Assembly (NCBI GenBank): GCA_934045905.1
Contig: OW203764.1
Coordinates: 21,195,685 to 21,259,684, forward strand
Length of the DNA stretch: 64,000 bases
Direction: 5' to 3'
Origin: Leuctra nigra
Taxonomy: Eukaryota; Arthropoda; Insecta; Plecoptera; Leuctridae
Part shown: positions 48,149 through 59,700 of the stretch, in pieces
How positions within the stretch are numbered: the stretch's first letter is position 1
How the letters are laid out: each line of letters starts with the position of its first letter
The notes under the pieces: model-generated
What the model was told of the DNA's origin: nothing
The model's input: only the letters and a program-made list of their open reading frames with translations
Databases searched by the model: none
Position numbers and translations under genes: made by a program

Positions 48149-49079
48149 TGTAAAATATGTACAGTAGTCAGAAATGAGATACTTACTTCTACCTTTTGCA
48201 ATTAACTAAATAATGAACAATCAACAAGTAAAAATGGCCGGAAAATATTTTTTAAGTAATGTTCTTTTTGCAGGCAATTTAGTAGGTACCACACAATGTT
48301 ACTTCTAACTACCACTACTTTGTTTGCTAATTATGTTTTTATATTGTAATGATTAAAGTTTGTGAGAGTGCGAGACTAATGAATGTAATGTTGCACCTGA
48401 CGACATCTAATTATTGGGGCTGATAATTTTTAGAATAAAACGGATCATGCTTTCAATTTACTTTAACCACCCACAGGTATACTTTTCACTGTATGCAGTA
48501 AATGTAGTGTCTATAATCTGTATAATTATTGTTCTGTCTGTTACCTTGCATTCATGTTGAGTGTTCAGTAGAATATAAGCTTGTTATTGTATAAACAATA
48601 ATATAATATTAGCATAGCAAGTACAAATATCTGAATCAGTACCTCACAATAGCTTTATGATACAATTGGCCAAATGTGTACGGTCTTTTGAAACATCATT
48701 CAAACTTTTCTAAGAGGCATTACTATTCGCCACATCAAGTGTCTATTAAATAGAGTATCAGATCAAGTACATTGTCTCAACTTGAGTATAGTTTATATTA
48801 TCTATATTCATAGTATACCAATTATACCAGAAAATAAAAGAGTCATTAACGTATTTGAAGTATTAATCCAATACGAACTTTGCCCTCTTATCTGTCTCCC
48901 TAACACTATAGTTCCTCTTGTCAACTGAAAATAATATTTTCCAATTTGTTATCAGCATTACAATGTTGTATTTGCTCAGTACATAAAAATACAGATAGGA
49001 ATGTAGAATCAGTTCTTCTCTTAGCTGAGAAGCCTCAGCATTGCTGTGAAACAATAGTCAAGTGTCAACATTAACTGCA

Positions 49080-50094
49080 ATGTTAAGTGCAATTGAAACG
49101 AAAGTAATAGCAATGTTCGGGTTGGGAGGAGGTAGTTTTATACTGGGGATAATTCCTCTGTGTTTTTCACCGTCTCTTTTCGTGCGCAGACCATTGTCAA
49201 TGTCCTCGGCCTTGTGCTTTGGCGGTGGAGTGCTTTTAGCCACTGCTATCGTTCACATGCTACCTGAAGTGCAGAGAAAACTACCAGACATAGCTGAGCC
49301 GGTATTTTGTGCAGGATTCTTTTTACTTTATTTCATTGACGAAATTGTTCATTTCTTTTGGACTGCCCCAGTAGACAGGGAGCAAATGAATATTCGACAG
49401 ACTAATTCCTGTGGACACAGGCATCATAACAGGAGAGAGACAAATTATGGAAGCACTGAAGTCACAGAGGAGCACTGCGATGCAAATTCGTCTACGTCTC
49501 TTTTATGTCACACATCCTTTACGGAGCCTTGTCAAAATTCTTCTGCAGGAAGAGTTGGACTGTTTGTTGCGCTCTCTTTGCATGCCACCCTCGAGGGCCT
49601 TGCCATCGGGCTACAAGAATCTCCTAGCAAAGTGTTGTTACTAGTCGGCGCAGTAGCCTGTCACAAACTCGTCGTAGCTTTGTGTTTGGGCATTGAACTG
49701 TCAGCTGCAAGAGTTGGGATTTGGAAGCACGTATCTCAGATAGCAGTTTTCTCGCTGGGCTGTGTGACTGGAGTTGGAATAGGTATGGGAATCACACAAA
49801 TGCAAAACTCGAGAACGACAATTGCTGTTCCTATCTTGCAGGTATGAGTTTAATTAAAGCTGTTATCTATCGAATTTTAACAAACCAAAAGGTGTATTGT
49901 GCATGTATTTCCAGGCCGTGGCAGGAGGCACTTTGCTCTACGTTACGGTATGTGAAGTATTGCCAAGGGAGCGAGCCAAGTGGCATCATCAATCGAGTCA
50001 AAGAGCTGCGGGAATTATACAATTCTTCTCTGTCGCTGCAGGATTCAGTATAATAATGGCCATCAGTGTGATATTTGGACAGGGTAATGATTAA
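49080..50094 (+). CDS. ZIP family zinc transporter (SLC39A1/2/3-like)
   Basis: A membrane importer of zinc into the cytosol from outside the cell or from vesicles. Exons 49080-49841 (donor GTATGA) and 49915-50094 (TAA) are in phase 0 and give 313 residues, usual for the ZIP1-3 subfamily. Eight hydrophobic segments are visible. The TM3-TM4 loop has a His-rich metal-binding stretch (CGHRHHNR, about residues 111-118). TM4 carries the signature LSLHATLEGLAIGLQES and TM5 has ACHKLVVALCLG; in ZIP proteins the TM4-TM5 His and Glu residues form the metal pathway. The last exon has LYVTVCEVLPRE and a final membrane span. The ATG at 49080 is the first in frame; the frame stays open a few codons upstream but without ATG, so a further 5' exon is possible. 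Poly(A) signals AATAAA occur near 50138 and 50255. It could be any of ZIP1, 2 or 3. Confidence 0.9.
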
Positions 50095-51630
50095 GCTTGT
50101 GTACGATTGATAAATCATTAGAAATTATATTCAGCAATTGAATAAATTAAAGATATTTATAAATTAATTAATATAAAACAGCATAATAATGTTACTGTAG
50201 AAAAAATATATAATGGTTTTGAATTCTGATATTTCAGAACAAATAAACAATGGAAATGAACTGGCATCATGGAGCACAAAAGCAACCTAGACGCTACTAG
50301 TACCTCAAGTTCATACAATGTATCGAGAATAGACAAATCACATCGTTATAAATAACACAACATTTGCAAGCAGAGCTGTACAGAGCCACAATGTGCAACA
50401 AGCCATTCAATTTATCCCCACGTAGGTCCAACTGCTAAACTTATTCAGGATCAGAAGTAAAAATTTCACTACCTATGCCTGCCTTTTCCCATGAACAATT
50501 GTAACTGGGCATTTAAATATTAAATAGGCAATGACTATTGAGACTAACCTCTGGGCAAGAGTTATACTGGAACTAAAAAATGTGGTCGTGCAAAAAATAT
50601 AAATAATCAACCAGAACGGGAATCTAAAACGAGTGTATCAACTCCAGTCTGGAGAGGAGAGCAAGCATTCTGCTGCGCCATCACTGGTTTCGCGTCTCAA
50701 GGTTGAATTTTAGGCTAGAGTTAACATTCGTGCAGAAATGAAATTTGTCAGTCACTCAAATACAAATGTAAGATGCAATTGCTCAATCTTTCAAAGAAGA
50801 TCTGTACTTCATTACGTTTTATTTTATTATTTATTTTATTTATTTTCATTTACATTACTTGTCATGTTTCACTATGAGTCAATATTTATTTCACTCATTT
50901 ACTATGATTTTAAATAAAAATAAAAGTTATGTAATAATTTAAATCAGCTGGCTAAGGAAAGACAGATAAAATCAAGGTATGTGTTGGTGACAAGTCATTG
51001 AGATTTGGGTTTATCAGTAAACATAGGTTATAATTTAAAATGTAGATTTAGGTCATGTTCTCTAAGATTATTTTGTTGTTGATTCCCAATGGCTTTTGTT
51101 CTTATTTTGATGTCATGCAGAAGCAGTATCTTCTGTTAGAATTTTAAAGATTACAGGGTCCAGTGCATGTATTGTATAAAAAAATAATTAAATATATATT
51201 TTTAGTTTAGATTTTTATCAAATTTTGATTAGCTACCTCTCCCACCCCAATAGTAGGTTCAAACAATTTTCTTCAGTGAAGCCCTGCTTGCAAGCCATGA
51301 ATGCAACTTATTAATTTTAATTTATAATATATAATAAAATTTTAGTACTCAATTTTACTCGCGAACAGAAACAGAATACGGGAAGATTGGGTTTCTCCAA
51401 ACAAACATTTTTAAAGAAAGAAAAAAAAATCATTGCTGCTTTAATATAAATGTTTTACTTGTACTGAGTTATTGCATTGGTTTATAGTAACATAGAAACT
51501 AGATTTTGATCCTTGTACTAATTCGTAGTAAATAATATGCTAACAAATCTTAATTGAATAAATATCCACAATCATTAAATACTTCAATTATTCATGGCAG
51601 AATAAGTTCATGACTATTTTTTATCCATTA
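50095..51630. other. ZIP 3' flank and spacer
   Basis: AT-rich, probably the 3' untranslated region at first (several AATAAA). No frame with domain character was seen. Confidence 0.45.
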
Positions 51631-51814
51631 AGGCCGATGCACAATTGACGCAGATGGACGACGCGGACGGACGACGGAGACGGATACAATGTTAAAGTCG
51701 TCGTCCATCCGCGTCCGATTGTGAACAGCCAGAGTGAATATGTCATACCTTAACATCGTATCCGTCTCCGTCGTCCGTCCGCGTCGTCCGTCTGCGTCAA
51801 TTGTGCATCGGCCT
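51631..51814. mobile_element. Harbinger-type MITE, 184 bp, almost all inverted repeat
   Basis: The two arms of about 65 bp are nearly perfect complements, beginning AGGCCGATGCACAATTGACG and differing at only a few positions; a short unpaired centre separates them. The trinucleotide TTA flanks both sides (51628-51630 and 51815-51817), the usual PIF/Harbinger target duplication. The arms are strikingly CG-rich (repeats of ACGACGCGGACGG-like sequence) against an AT-rich background. It encodes nothing. Confidence 0.85.
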
Positions 51815-52349
51815 TTATCATTAATAAAATTAATGAATATTTAAAAATTTTAATTTCGCACAGTCATTACAACTTACATCGTTCATAAATATGTTACTGA
51901 TAATGGTACAAAATAAATACACTACTATAAATTCATTATAGTAGGTAATAATATGTATATTAATTAATAGACACAACCTAAAGTATTATTATGTATAATT
52001 TTAAATGCTTACACTCGGGTACAGCCTAACAATATTAATAAATATATAGGTCATACAAACTGTATGCAAGTAGGTACCTACTACATATAACATTTAAGGC
52101 ATTCTCTTTAACATCTTACAAAAGATGTCATGATATGGAAATATACCTTTGGCATACCTAATAATAGCTCTATTGCATCGATTCTCATTAAAAAGTACCT
52201 ATGTATATTAGTTACATAGGTTATGCATTCTATAGGTATGCGAATATTCTAAAATAATAGCTTTGAAATTCAATTTGACATTCGAAAAGATTCACAAGTT
52301 CAAATCTCAAAAGAATTTCTTTATTTGACTTATATTTTTCAGAAATTAA

Positions 52350-53001
52350 CCCTCTTAGTGCCAAGAGCCGATATATCGGCTCTGAGAGTTTGTGCGAAAC
52401 TTGCCAAGGGCCGATATATCGGCTAAATTTTAAATTAAATCTCGCGCCTCTTAATGTCTTTGGAATGTTGAACTGCTTGATCGACTGGTTGGTAATAGTG
52501 TGGTAGTTTATTGAAAAAATGTTTGGTGGCGGTAGTGTACAGATTTCTTACTATTTTGACGCAAAATGACATTTTTTCAATTCAAAATGGCGTCTACTTT
52601 TGCTGGCATATATTTTATACATTATTTCATAGCTTCTGTAGTTTTAATCACAAAAATATGAAATTAATCATGAGTGTTGAGAAAATATCAGTTAATCTAA
52701 AAAATATATTCACTTTATTAGGAAAAATTCATTACAAAATTTGTGGCATAATAATTTTTTTTTTTTTTAATTTTTTTTTATAATCCAAATAAAAAAATAA
52801 AACATGTACAATGAGAATAATCATGAACTAAATTTTTGTCCAAGTCCTCATTATACTATTAACACCATGTAAAAAAAAAATCAACAGTTTTGGTGAAGCA
52901 CAAGCAAAGATATCAACTTTTTACTGTGACTCAACAATTTGTGAAAATATGGCCTGGCATTCTTCGCATATATACAGGAAATAATGCTGGCACTAAGAGG
53001 G
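52350..53001. mobile_element. piggyBac-type non-autonomous element, 652 bp
   Basis: The termini CCCTCTTAGTGCCA and its exact complement are flanked on both sides by TTAA (52346-52349 and 53002-53005), the diagnostic piggyBac target. Just inside the left end are two palindromes, GAGCCGATATATCGGCTC (52365-52382) and GCCGATATATCGGC (52410-52423). The interior is AT-rich and holds no transposase frame, so the element would need a transposase supplied elsewhere. Confidence 0.92.
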
Positions 53002-53086
53002 TTAAAAAAAAAAATCTTCCTACAGTTAGGTCTGTATTTTTATTCTTGAAATGCAAAGATAGTTTGGTGGCCAAGTATTGACAATA

Positions 53087-53632
53087 GGTCTGTTCGTTTT
53101 GCTTACTGCACTTTACTGCTCACTGCAAATCCGTTCGTTTTGCATCAAACTTGCTGTTCCGTCACTGCGATTGTGTTCGATTTGACAATGACAGTAGCTG
53201 CGCAGTGACTGCTCTTACAGCTGGGTAGGGAGGTGATGTAAATGCAGTAACTTTGCAGTAGGCGGCAAAATGGCCGATGTTTGAAATGTAAAATGTGTTT
53301 CTTATGGATGGATAGTGAAAAAACGCCTAAGGAGGAGGGAAATGAGTATTTGTTTCAGAGTTTAGTTTAGTTATATGTTATGAAATGATACATATTTATA
53401 TAAAAATGCATTGGGATTAGACAAGAATTCTATAAATGCAGAACATAACCTCACTTATTTTTACATTCTTCCCGCCAAATTCACAAACCTCCCAACCAAT
53501 AGGAAAAGGCCAGCCTGCCATCCTGCTGCAAATGCGTTCGTTTTGTGTTGGTACAGCAAGCTACTGCAAGAGTTACCAGGGCCTACTGTAAGCTGCTGCT
53601 ACTGCAACTGCAGTAAGCAAAACGAACAGACC
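53087..53632. mobile_element. TA-target MITE, 546 bp
   Basis: Perfect terminal inverted repeats of about 24 bp begin GGTCTGTTCGTTTTGCTTAC and end with the complement. TA dinucleotides flank each side (53085-53086 and 53633-53634), as in the Tc1/mariner superfamily. Inside the termini, the sequence repeats GTTCGTTTTG and CTACTGCAA-type words. There is no transposase frame. Superfamily assignment rests on the TA flanks alone. Confidence 0.85.
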
Positions 53633-53798
53633 TAGAGTACACCGAATTTAGTTTCCAACTATAATTCAATATTCGCATTCGAATTCAAAAATATTCGCAC
53701 ATCCCTAATGCATTCCTTATAAGCATATATTATGTGGTATGGTGGGGATTTGGTTCTATAAAACAATGCCAGGGAAGCGGATGGCGATTACGTGATCA

Positions 53799-56700
53799 TC
53801 AGTCGGGATCATCAGCTAACGAGACCGTATCGATATCAGGCATGGGATCATTGGAAGGGAAACTGCTGTTCATCGACAATATATTGGTGTTTGATTGGAT
53901 ATGCGTGAATGGATAGAAGGAGCTCACCCGCTGCACCGGTCCGTCCGAGAGCTCCAATCTCGCAGCTGGGTTCTTCTGCAAAGCATCGATCTTGGCCATC
54001 AGCTGGCGACTATGCAAGTCCACCATCGGCGAGCCCCCGCCCTGGATCTCAAGCAACGGGATCCAACGGAAGTAGCACTGTGACCAGAGCCTCATCATCG
54101 GCACGCTGTGCTGCAAGTGGAGAACGTCGTCCGTCGGGTGGAAGAGGGGGTTTACGAAGAGGGATATGTCCTTTTCTGAAAACTGAGCGTTCCAATCCCA
54201 TACGGAACGAAGTATCAGAGGATTGTTACGATCCTGAAACAGAACATTAATATTTAGTTACAGGCGATACACTTTGTTAACATAGGCGTGCGCACGGGGG
54301 TCTGGGCCTGAACTAAAAAATTGTAAAATGTAGTCCTACTCCTTATAGTAAAAAATTTGTTTTAAAAGCGTTAAAACAAAAAATCGCCATGTGGAGGCAA
54401 ATTTGAGTTGCTCAAATCACTGGAATCAAGTACTTGGTTGATCAAAATTACAAGATTTTGAAGAAAATACCCCGAAAACAAGGCCTAGGTACACTTGACA
54501 ATTCATAAAACGGAATTTGAAAGAAATGGATTGTCTGAAAAAATTGTGATGGCTCTAAGGTATATGACCTTCATACAAACCCCCTCATCTTGCAGTATAT
54601 ATTTTTTTAAATAAGCACTATATTATTGGCTGCTCGAAATACATAACCCTGCATACAGTAAGCCCTTTTTAAATTTGTAGGTACCAAAATTTATTTGGAA
54701 ATTCAAATGGCCATCCTATACTCAAAACTCTTAAAAATGCATCAAATCCACTCGAGGTTCACAATTTTTCACCGGGGCTACAAGCCCCAAACCCGCGGTT
54801 TCTGAGTCCTTACCACCCTTTGTCGAGTTTGTCTTACCACCCTTTGTCTTAATTCAGAAATTTGCCCCCCCCCCCCCTAATTATTTGTCCTGCGCACACC
54901 TATGTTTGTTAACGATTTAGGGATACAAAGCATGGCAAACAATCACAACTATTACAGATTAATTAGTTTTCTTTCCTTTTTGTGACTGATTCATGAGGAC
55001 ACTACAGGAATTACACAATGTCTCTAATGCACGGTTAGGTGCGGGATAGATAAAATCACAAAAGTGTGATTAATAAATAAATGTCTGTTGCTTGCCTCAA
55101 ACTGGTCTGCAATGTGACCACTGACTAATGTTAAATATTTTCTAGTATTATACTTTCAATTTGTAATTTTCAAATTGTACAAGCAATTGTATAAGCGGGG
55201 TATAAGCGGTTGATTCTTTTTTTTTTAATTATGTACTTATTATTGTATTGTAGGTACCTACTTCTTTGAGATTTGACATAATTTTATTGACAGCGTCTGA
55301 CCTATTAACTTTCATCAGCATATCAGTACTCAGATAGATTAAGAGAGTTCAGATTTTCTCACCATTTCAGCATGGAAGCGATCCCTCTCGCAATCGAACA
55401 AAAATGTTTCGAACACCGAAACGTGGGCCGAATCCCACACGGTTGTCAAGTACGTTTCCGTGAACTCAAACGAGGTGGGAAATTGTTTCAACAGCTGCCA
55501 GACGCAATCGAGGAAGACAAGAAACATTGGCGACTGTTCCGCCTCGGAAGACTGCTTGTGTGCCAGGCGAGAGCAGAACGGATGACCGAGGGCAATCCAC
55601 TCTTTCTGCACGAGCGTCTGGAAGCCGGTAATTGTGCGCCAGTGACTGTCCAAGAGTAGCTGTGCAAGACTTGATACCACGCAACACATGTCCCGGCCAT
55701 CGCCTTCTGTGAACACCATTACAATACATAGGTATTTACCGTATTTATTCGCATATAGTCCGTGGGTATATTTCAAATTGAAATCTCAAAACAGGGATGC
55801 GGACTATGCACGCGATACTATACACAGCATTTTTCGAAAAACCAGTTTCAAAAAAGGGGTTGCGGACTATACGCAGGTGTGGACTATATGCAAGTAAATA
55901 CGGTACTTAGAATTTAATTTAAGTACTTTGTGTAGCATAGGTTGATTTCAGTGCCTCAAATGGTTAAATGCAGAAGAAAATTACAGGACCTAATTACCTA
56001 TATAAATAAGCATAATGCATTAGCGCATTTAATAATGTACTCTTAACTTTTATTTAACTTCATAATCGGCTTTGTCCCTTTGTAGGGGTGAACCAACATT
56101 TGGTTTGATTTCTAGTTATTATTAGGCCACCAAATTTGTAAAGAGTACATTGAGTGATTTATAACATTAACAAAAAGAGTGTCCTAAATTAATTCTTGTG
56201 TAACGTTATTTATATTAACATTAAGTCTCCCCCTCCCCCTCCCACTACCCCTACCACTGGCCCGACCCCTGTCAGAATGAAGGGTCAGTGTGTGGGCAGT
56301 TGAGTGCTCACTCAACAAACCTTAAAACCAAGCTGTTTGTACTTACAAATACTTGTGTAGGTATATCATAAGTTACTCATAACTTCATAAGTTCATAACA
56401 TATTGAAACACAGTATAGCATATTTTTACTTGAACGTTAGTCTGATTTAGTTTTCAGATTTAGAACTTCAGCTGTGTGAATGTATTGTCTTTGTGTGTGT
56501 TTTTTTTTACTGTATTGCACTTATCAACAAATAAATTAATAACGTTGACTGGATTGACATACCTTGAAGCACAACGGTATGTTGCTTTTGAATGGCCATC
56601 AATACTCTCGCTGCTTTTTCCAGGCACAGTGACACTGTATGTAGCCACATGCTGTTTTCCAATAGACTTGAAAAGTGACTATCTTGTGACCAGAATTGTC

Positions 56701-59700
56701 TGATGGAGTTGGGAGCACAGAGTTCTCTCAGCTTCACATAGCTGATGTAAACGTCTCGTACAGACGGTAACCTGTTCAAGTCCAACAACTCGAGCTTTAA
56801 CGTTTGCGGATGTGATTTTCTTATCCTTTCCAACATGGTGTTCTCTTGAAGCCGGTTCGTAATCGTTGGCTGTAGATCGGCCATGCGCACGAGTGCTGCT
56901 CCGGATGGGGAGCCCCAGCACCACACGGGTGGACGGTTGCCTCGAAAGTGGTTTGCTGCATCACTCAGTTGCTTGTCCAGAACGTCTTTCGGGACAACTA
57001 TGAACTGTGGTAAACTCATGGAGAGGTGGAAGTTCTGGTTGACATTCGATATTCTCCATCCGGGACAGTACGTTCTTATTAGCTCTCGATGCCAATCACT
57101 GGTTTCTCGGAAAGTGCACACCTCCTTTAGGTTACTATTTCTCTTAGGTTCTCTAAAATAAAAAGGTAATGTAAATAGGTATCTAGAAAAACTGGTAATA
57201 GTGTGAGAACTGAGAATACTCTTGCTCTGATAATGACAGAGCACACAGGCACTGTGACAGGCAAAGATGAACCCGAGCTAGCATGGGCCGCCCTATACCT
57301 GGCAAGGCAATGATAGAGTGGGTTCATCTGTGCCTGTCACCGACTCTACCTATCATTTTTAACGATATTAGTACCCTGTGTAGGCTGTATTACATTTCAA
57401 CATATTTACCTGTAATCATAAGCAAATAGTAGTTGAGGCCTTGTTGGGTAAGCATGATGCAGCAAAGCGTTGGTTACTTTTCTTCCGTGGTCAACATTTG
57501 ACAATTTAAAGCTGAATGTGAATGGTTTCATGTTCTGGAAAAGTAAAATAAAAATTATAAGTTAGTTGGGGGTGGGGGTGATAATTGATATAAAATATTG
57601 GTTTAAACAATAAGAAACAAACAAATGTGAAGTATCATAATGCAGGAAACTGTATGTGCTCAACTGTGGTGTACTTGGATAATACATTTGAAAATAGCAT
57701 AACGATTGTATTTGGCAAGGTGCGACATTATTATTATAGGCAGGTACCTATACTATAATATTTACACTAAGCGTGATGATGGACTGACTACGTACAAATT
57801 AGGTTAATCACAAATTGAAAGTCAATGAGGTTGAAGAGAAATAGCTACTAATTCAGACAAGACTATTGTGATGATAGTCTCCTATTTTTAAACTATTGGT
57901 ACTAAAAAAGGTGGCACATGTGCGTGTGTCTTTGATCCCATGTTCGATGCTGCACACTTTCTAAAGGCACCTCAGCTGGATTATGCAACTCAATAAAACT
58001 ATACAGTTTACTGTTTAGTACCAACTACAACTAAGTCTAATTTATTAAGCGAGCGACTCCTTTTTTTGGCACTTCTGGCACGGACCTTTGTTTTTTGTTT
58101 TTTTTCTGTGTTTTTTTCTGTTAGGTACTGTCAGTATACAGGTCACAGTTTTTCTTTGATTGAGCTGAAATTTTGCACACATGTACACACCATTTCTGGG
58201 AGTTGCAGACCCAATTTTTTTTCAATCTGCTGATTGGTTCAAATTTTAAAAAATATATCTTTTGGTTGGGCCGATCAATTTAAAATTTTGACAAGTCATT
58301 GCGACCTATATTGTCTCAAATCCTAAAAAGTTTCAGCCAAATCGTCCCATTGGTTAAAATTTAAATAAATATTTTCCATAATTTTTTAAATTTAAACTAG
58401 AACCGATTGACCGATCAACTTAAAACTTCGCTAAGTGGTCATTGGGACCAACATTTTAGGTATTTTTGCCAATTTTCAGACTAACCTGGAGTTATCTTCA
58501 AAAGTTTTGTCATTTTAAGGACATTTTGTTCTATAATCTTGAACTATTTGCAAATTTATGCCAGGAATTTCAATCAGTGCTATGTTCATCGCTTCCATTC
58601 CAAGGCCTGTAGAGCAGAGACTTACAAACGCATACTTATCAAATCGCATGCAGTTTGAAGGCTCACTCCCCAACACGTTATACATAGCGTTTTTCTAGTT
58701 AATAACAACTATCTTACCTTGCACAAGATATGCAATCCTTTTACTTTCCCTGCCACCTTCGATCCTGGTAACAGTCTACGCATTTTGTCTCCAATTATCT
58801 GATAAACGACGTCGATGTTGGATAAACAGACTTCATGAGTCCCTAGCAAGATGTTTTTTTGGTAGTGCTGTTCCTGTAACAATAAGGGTCGTGTCAGAAT
58901 TATTGTTCCGAGACAGCACTGTCAGCGAACCGTCAGAGCCGGAATACACCTGCCAGCTGCCGCCAGAGCAGTAAGTGACGAGATAAATAAAATGAGCCAA
59001 ACTCGGCAGCTTATGTACCTACCCAGTTTAATTTTGCATCTCTGGATAAATGTATGAAATGGTTTGAACTTTGAAGGTGAGAGTAGAGAGAGGGAGGAAC
59101 CCTGTGTTGCTCTGAGAAACATTATAGTTTTAAAGTAGTATCTACTGAACTGTTAAATTAAATCAACATACTGAATCGTCATTACTCATTAGTATGATTC
59201 GTACCTCTGTGTGCTTTTCTTCTGTTGTCAAGAATGATAGTCTAAAATTTGTTACTCGTAGAGTTCCCAATCTGCCTGTTGTCTGTTCACTAACCGGAGC
59301 AAACATAAGCACTTTCTCTGCCTCTGCAATCTCCATTTCACCTGAAAGAGTACAGGGTTAGGACAGGAGCCATAAATCTTTCATGCAGGGTCCGATTCCA
59401 AACTCTCATGAAAAGGGTCGGTTCTGTATCTTAAAATTGTGACTATATGTTCCTGGTTCCAATGCAACTGTTTGTTTATGCTGCCAAAACCTGTCACAAA
59501 CTGCACTTTTTACACACCATCCTGATGAGGTGTAGCTAGTGGCAGGTTTTAGCAGCATTTAAACAAACAGCATCTTCTCAAAGGTTTGCCAAAAACTATC
59601 ATGTAACACAAATTAATTGGCCTGCACTCTGGAAATGAATAAACCTAAAAGCTTTAAAAATTGTTTATACTTTTATTGAGTATCACAAGTTAAATGGCAT

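Larger units (their letters stand above)
44311..49079. other. ENL/AF9 3' flank and spacer up to the ZIP gene
   Basis: The plus strand holds AATAAA signals at 44628 and again near 48834, so the ENL-type transcript may have a short or very long 3' untranslated region. The minus strand carries three spliceable frames listed separately. A short inverted repeat lies at about 47618-47697. The rest is AT-rich without features. Confidence 0.45.
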
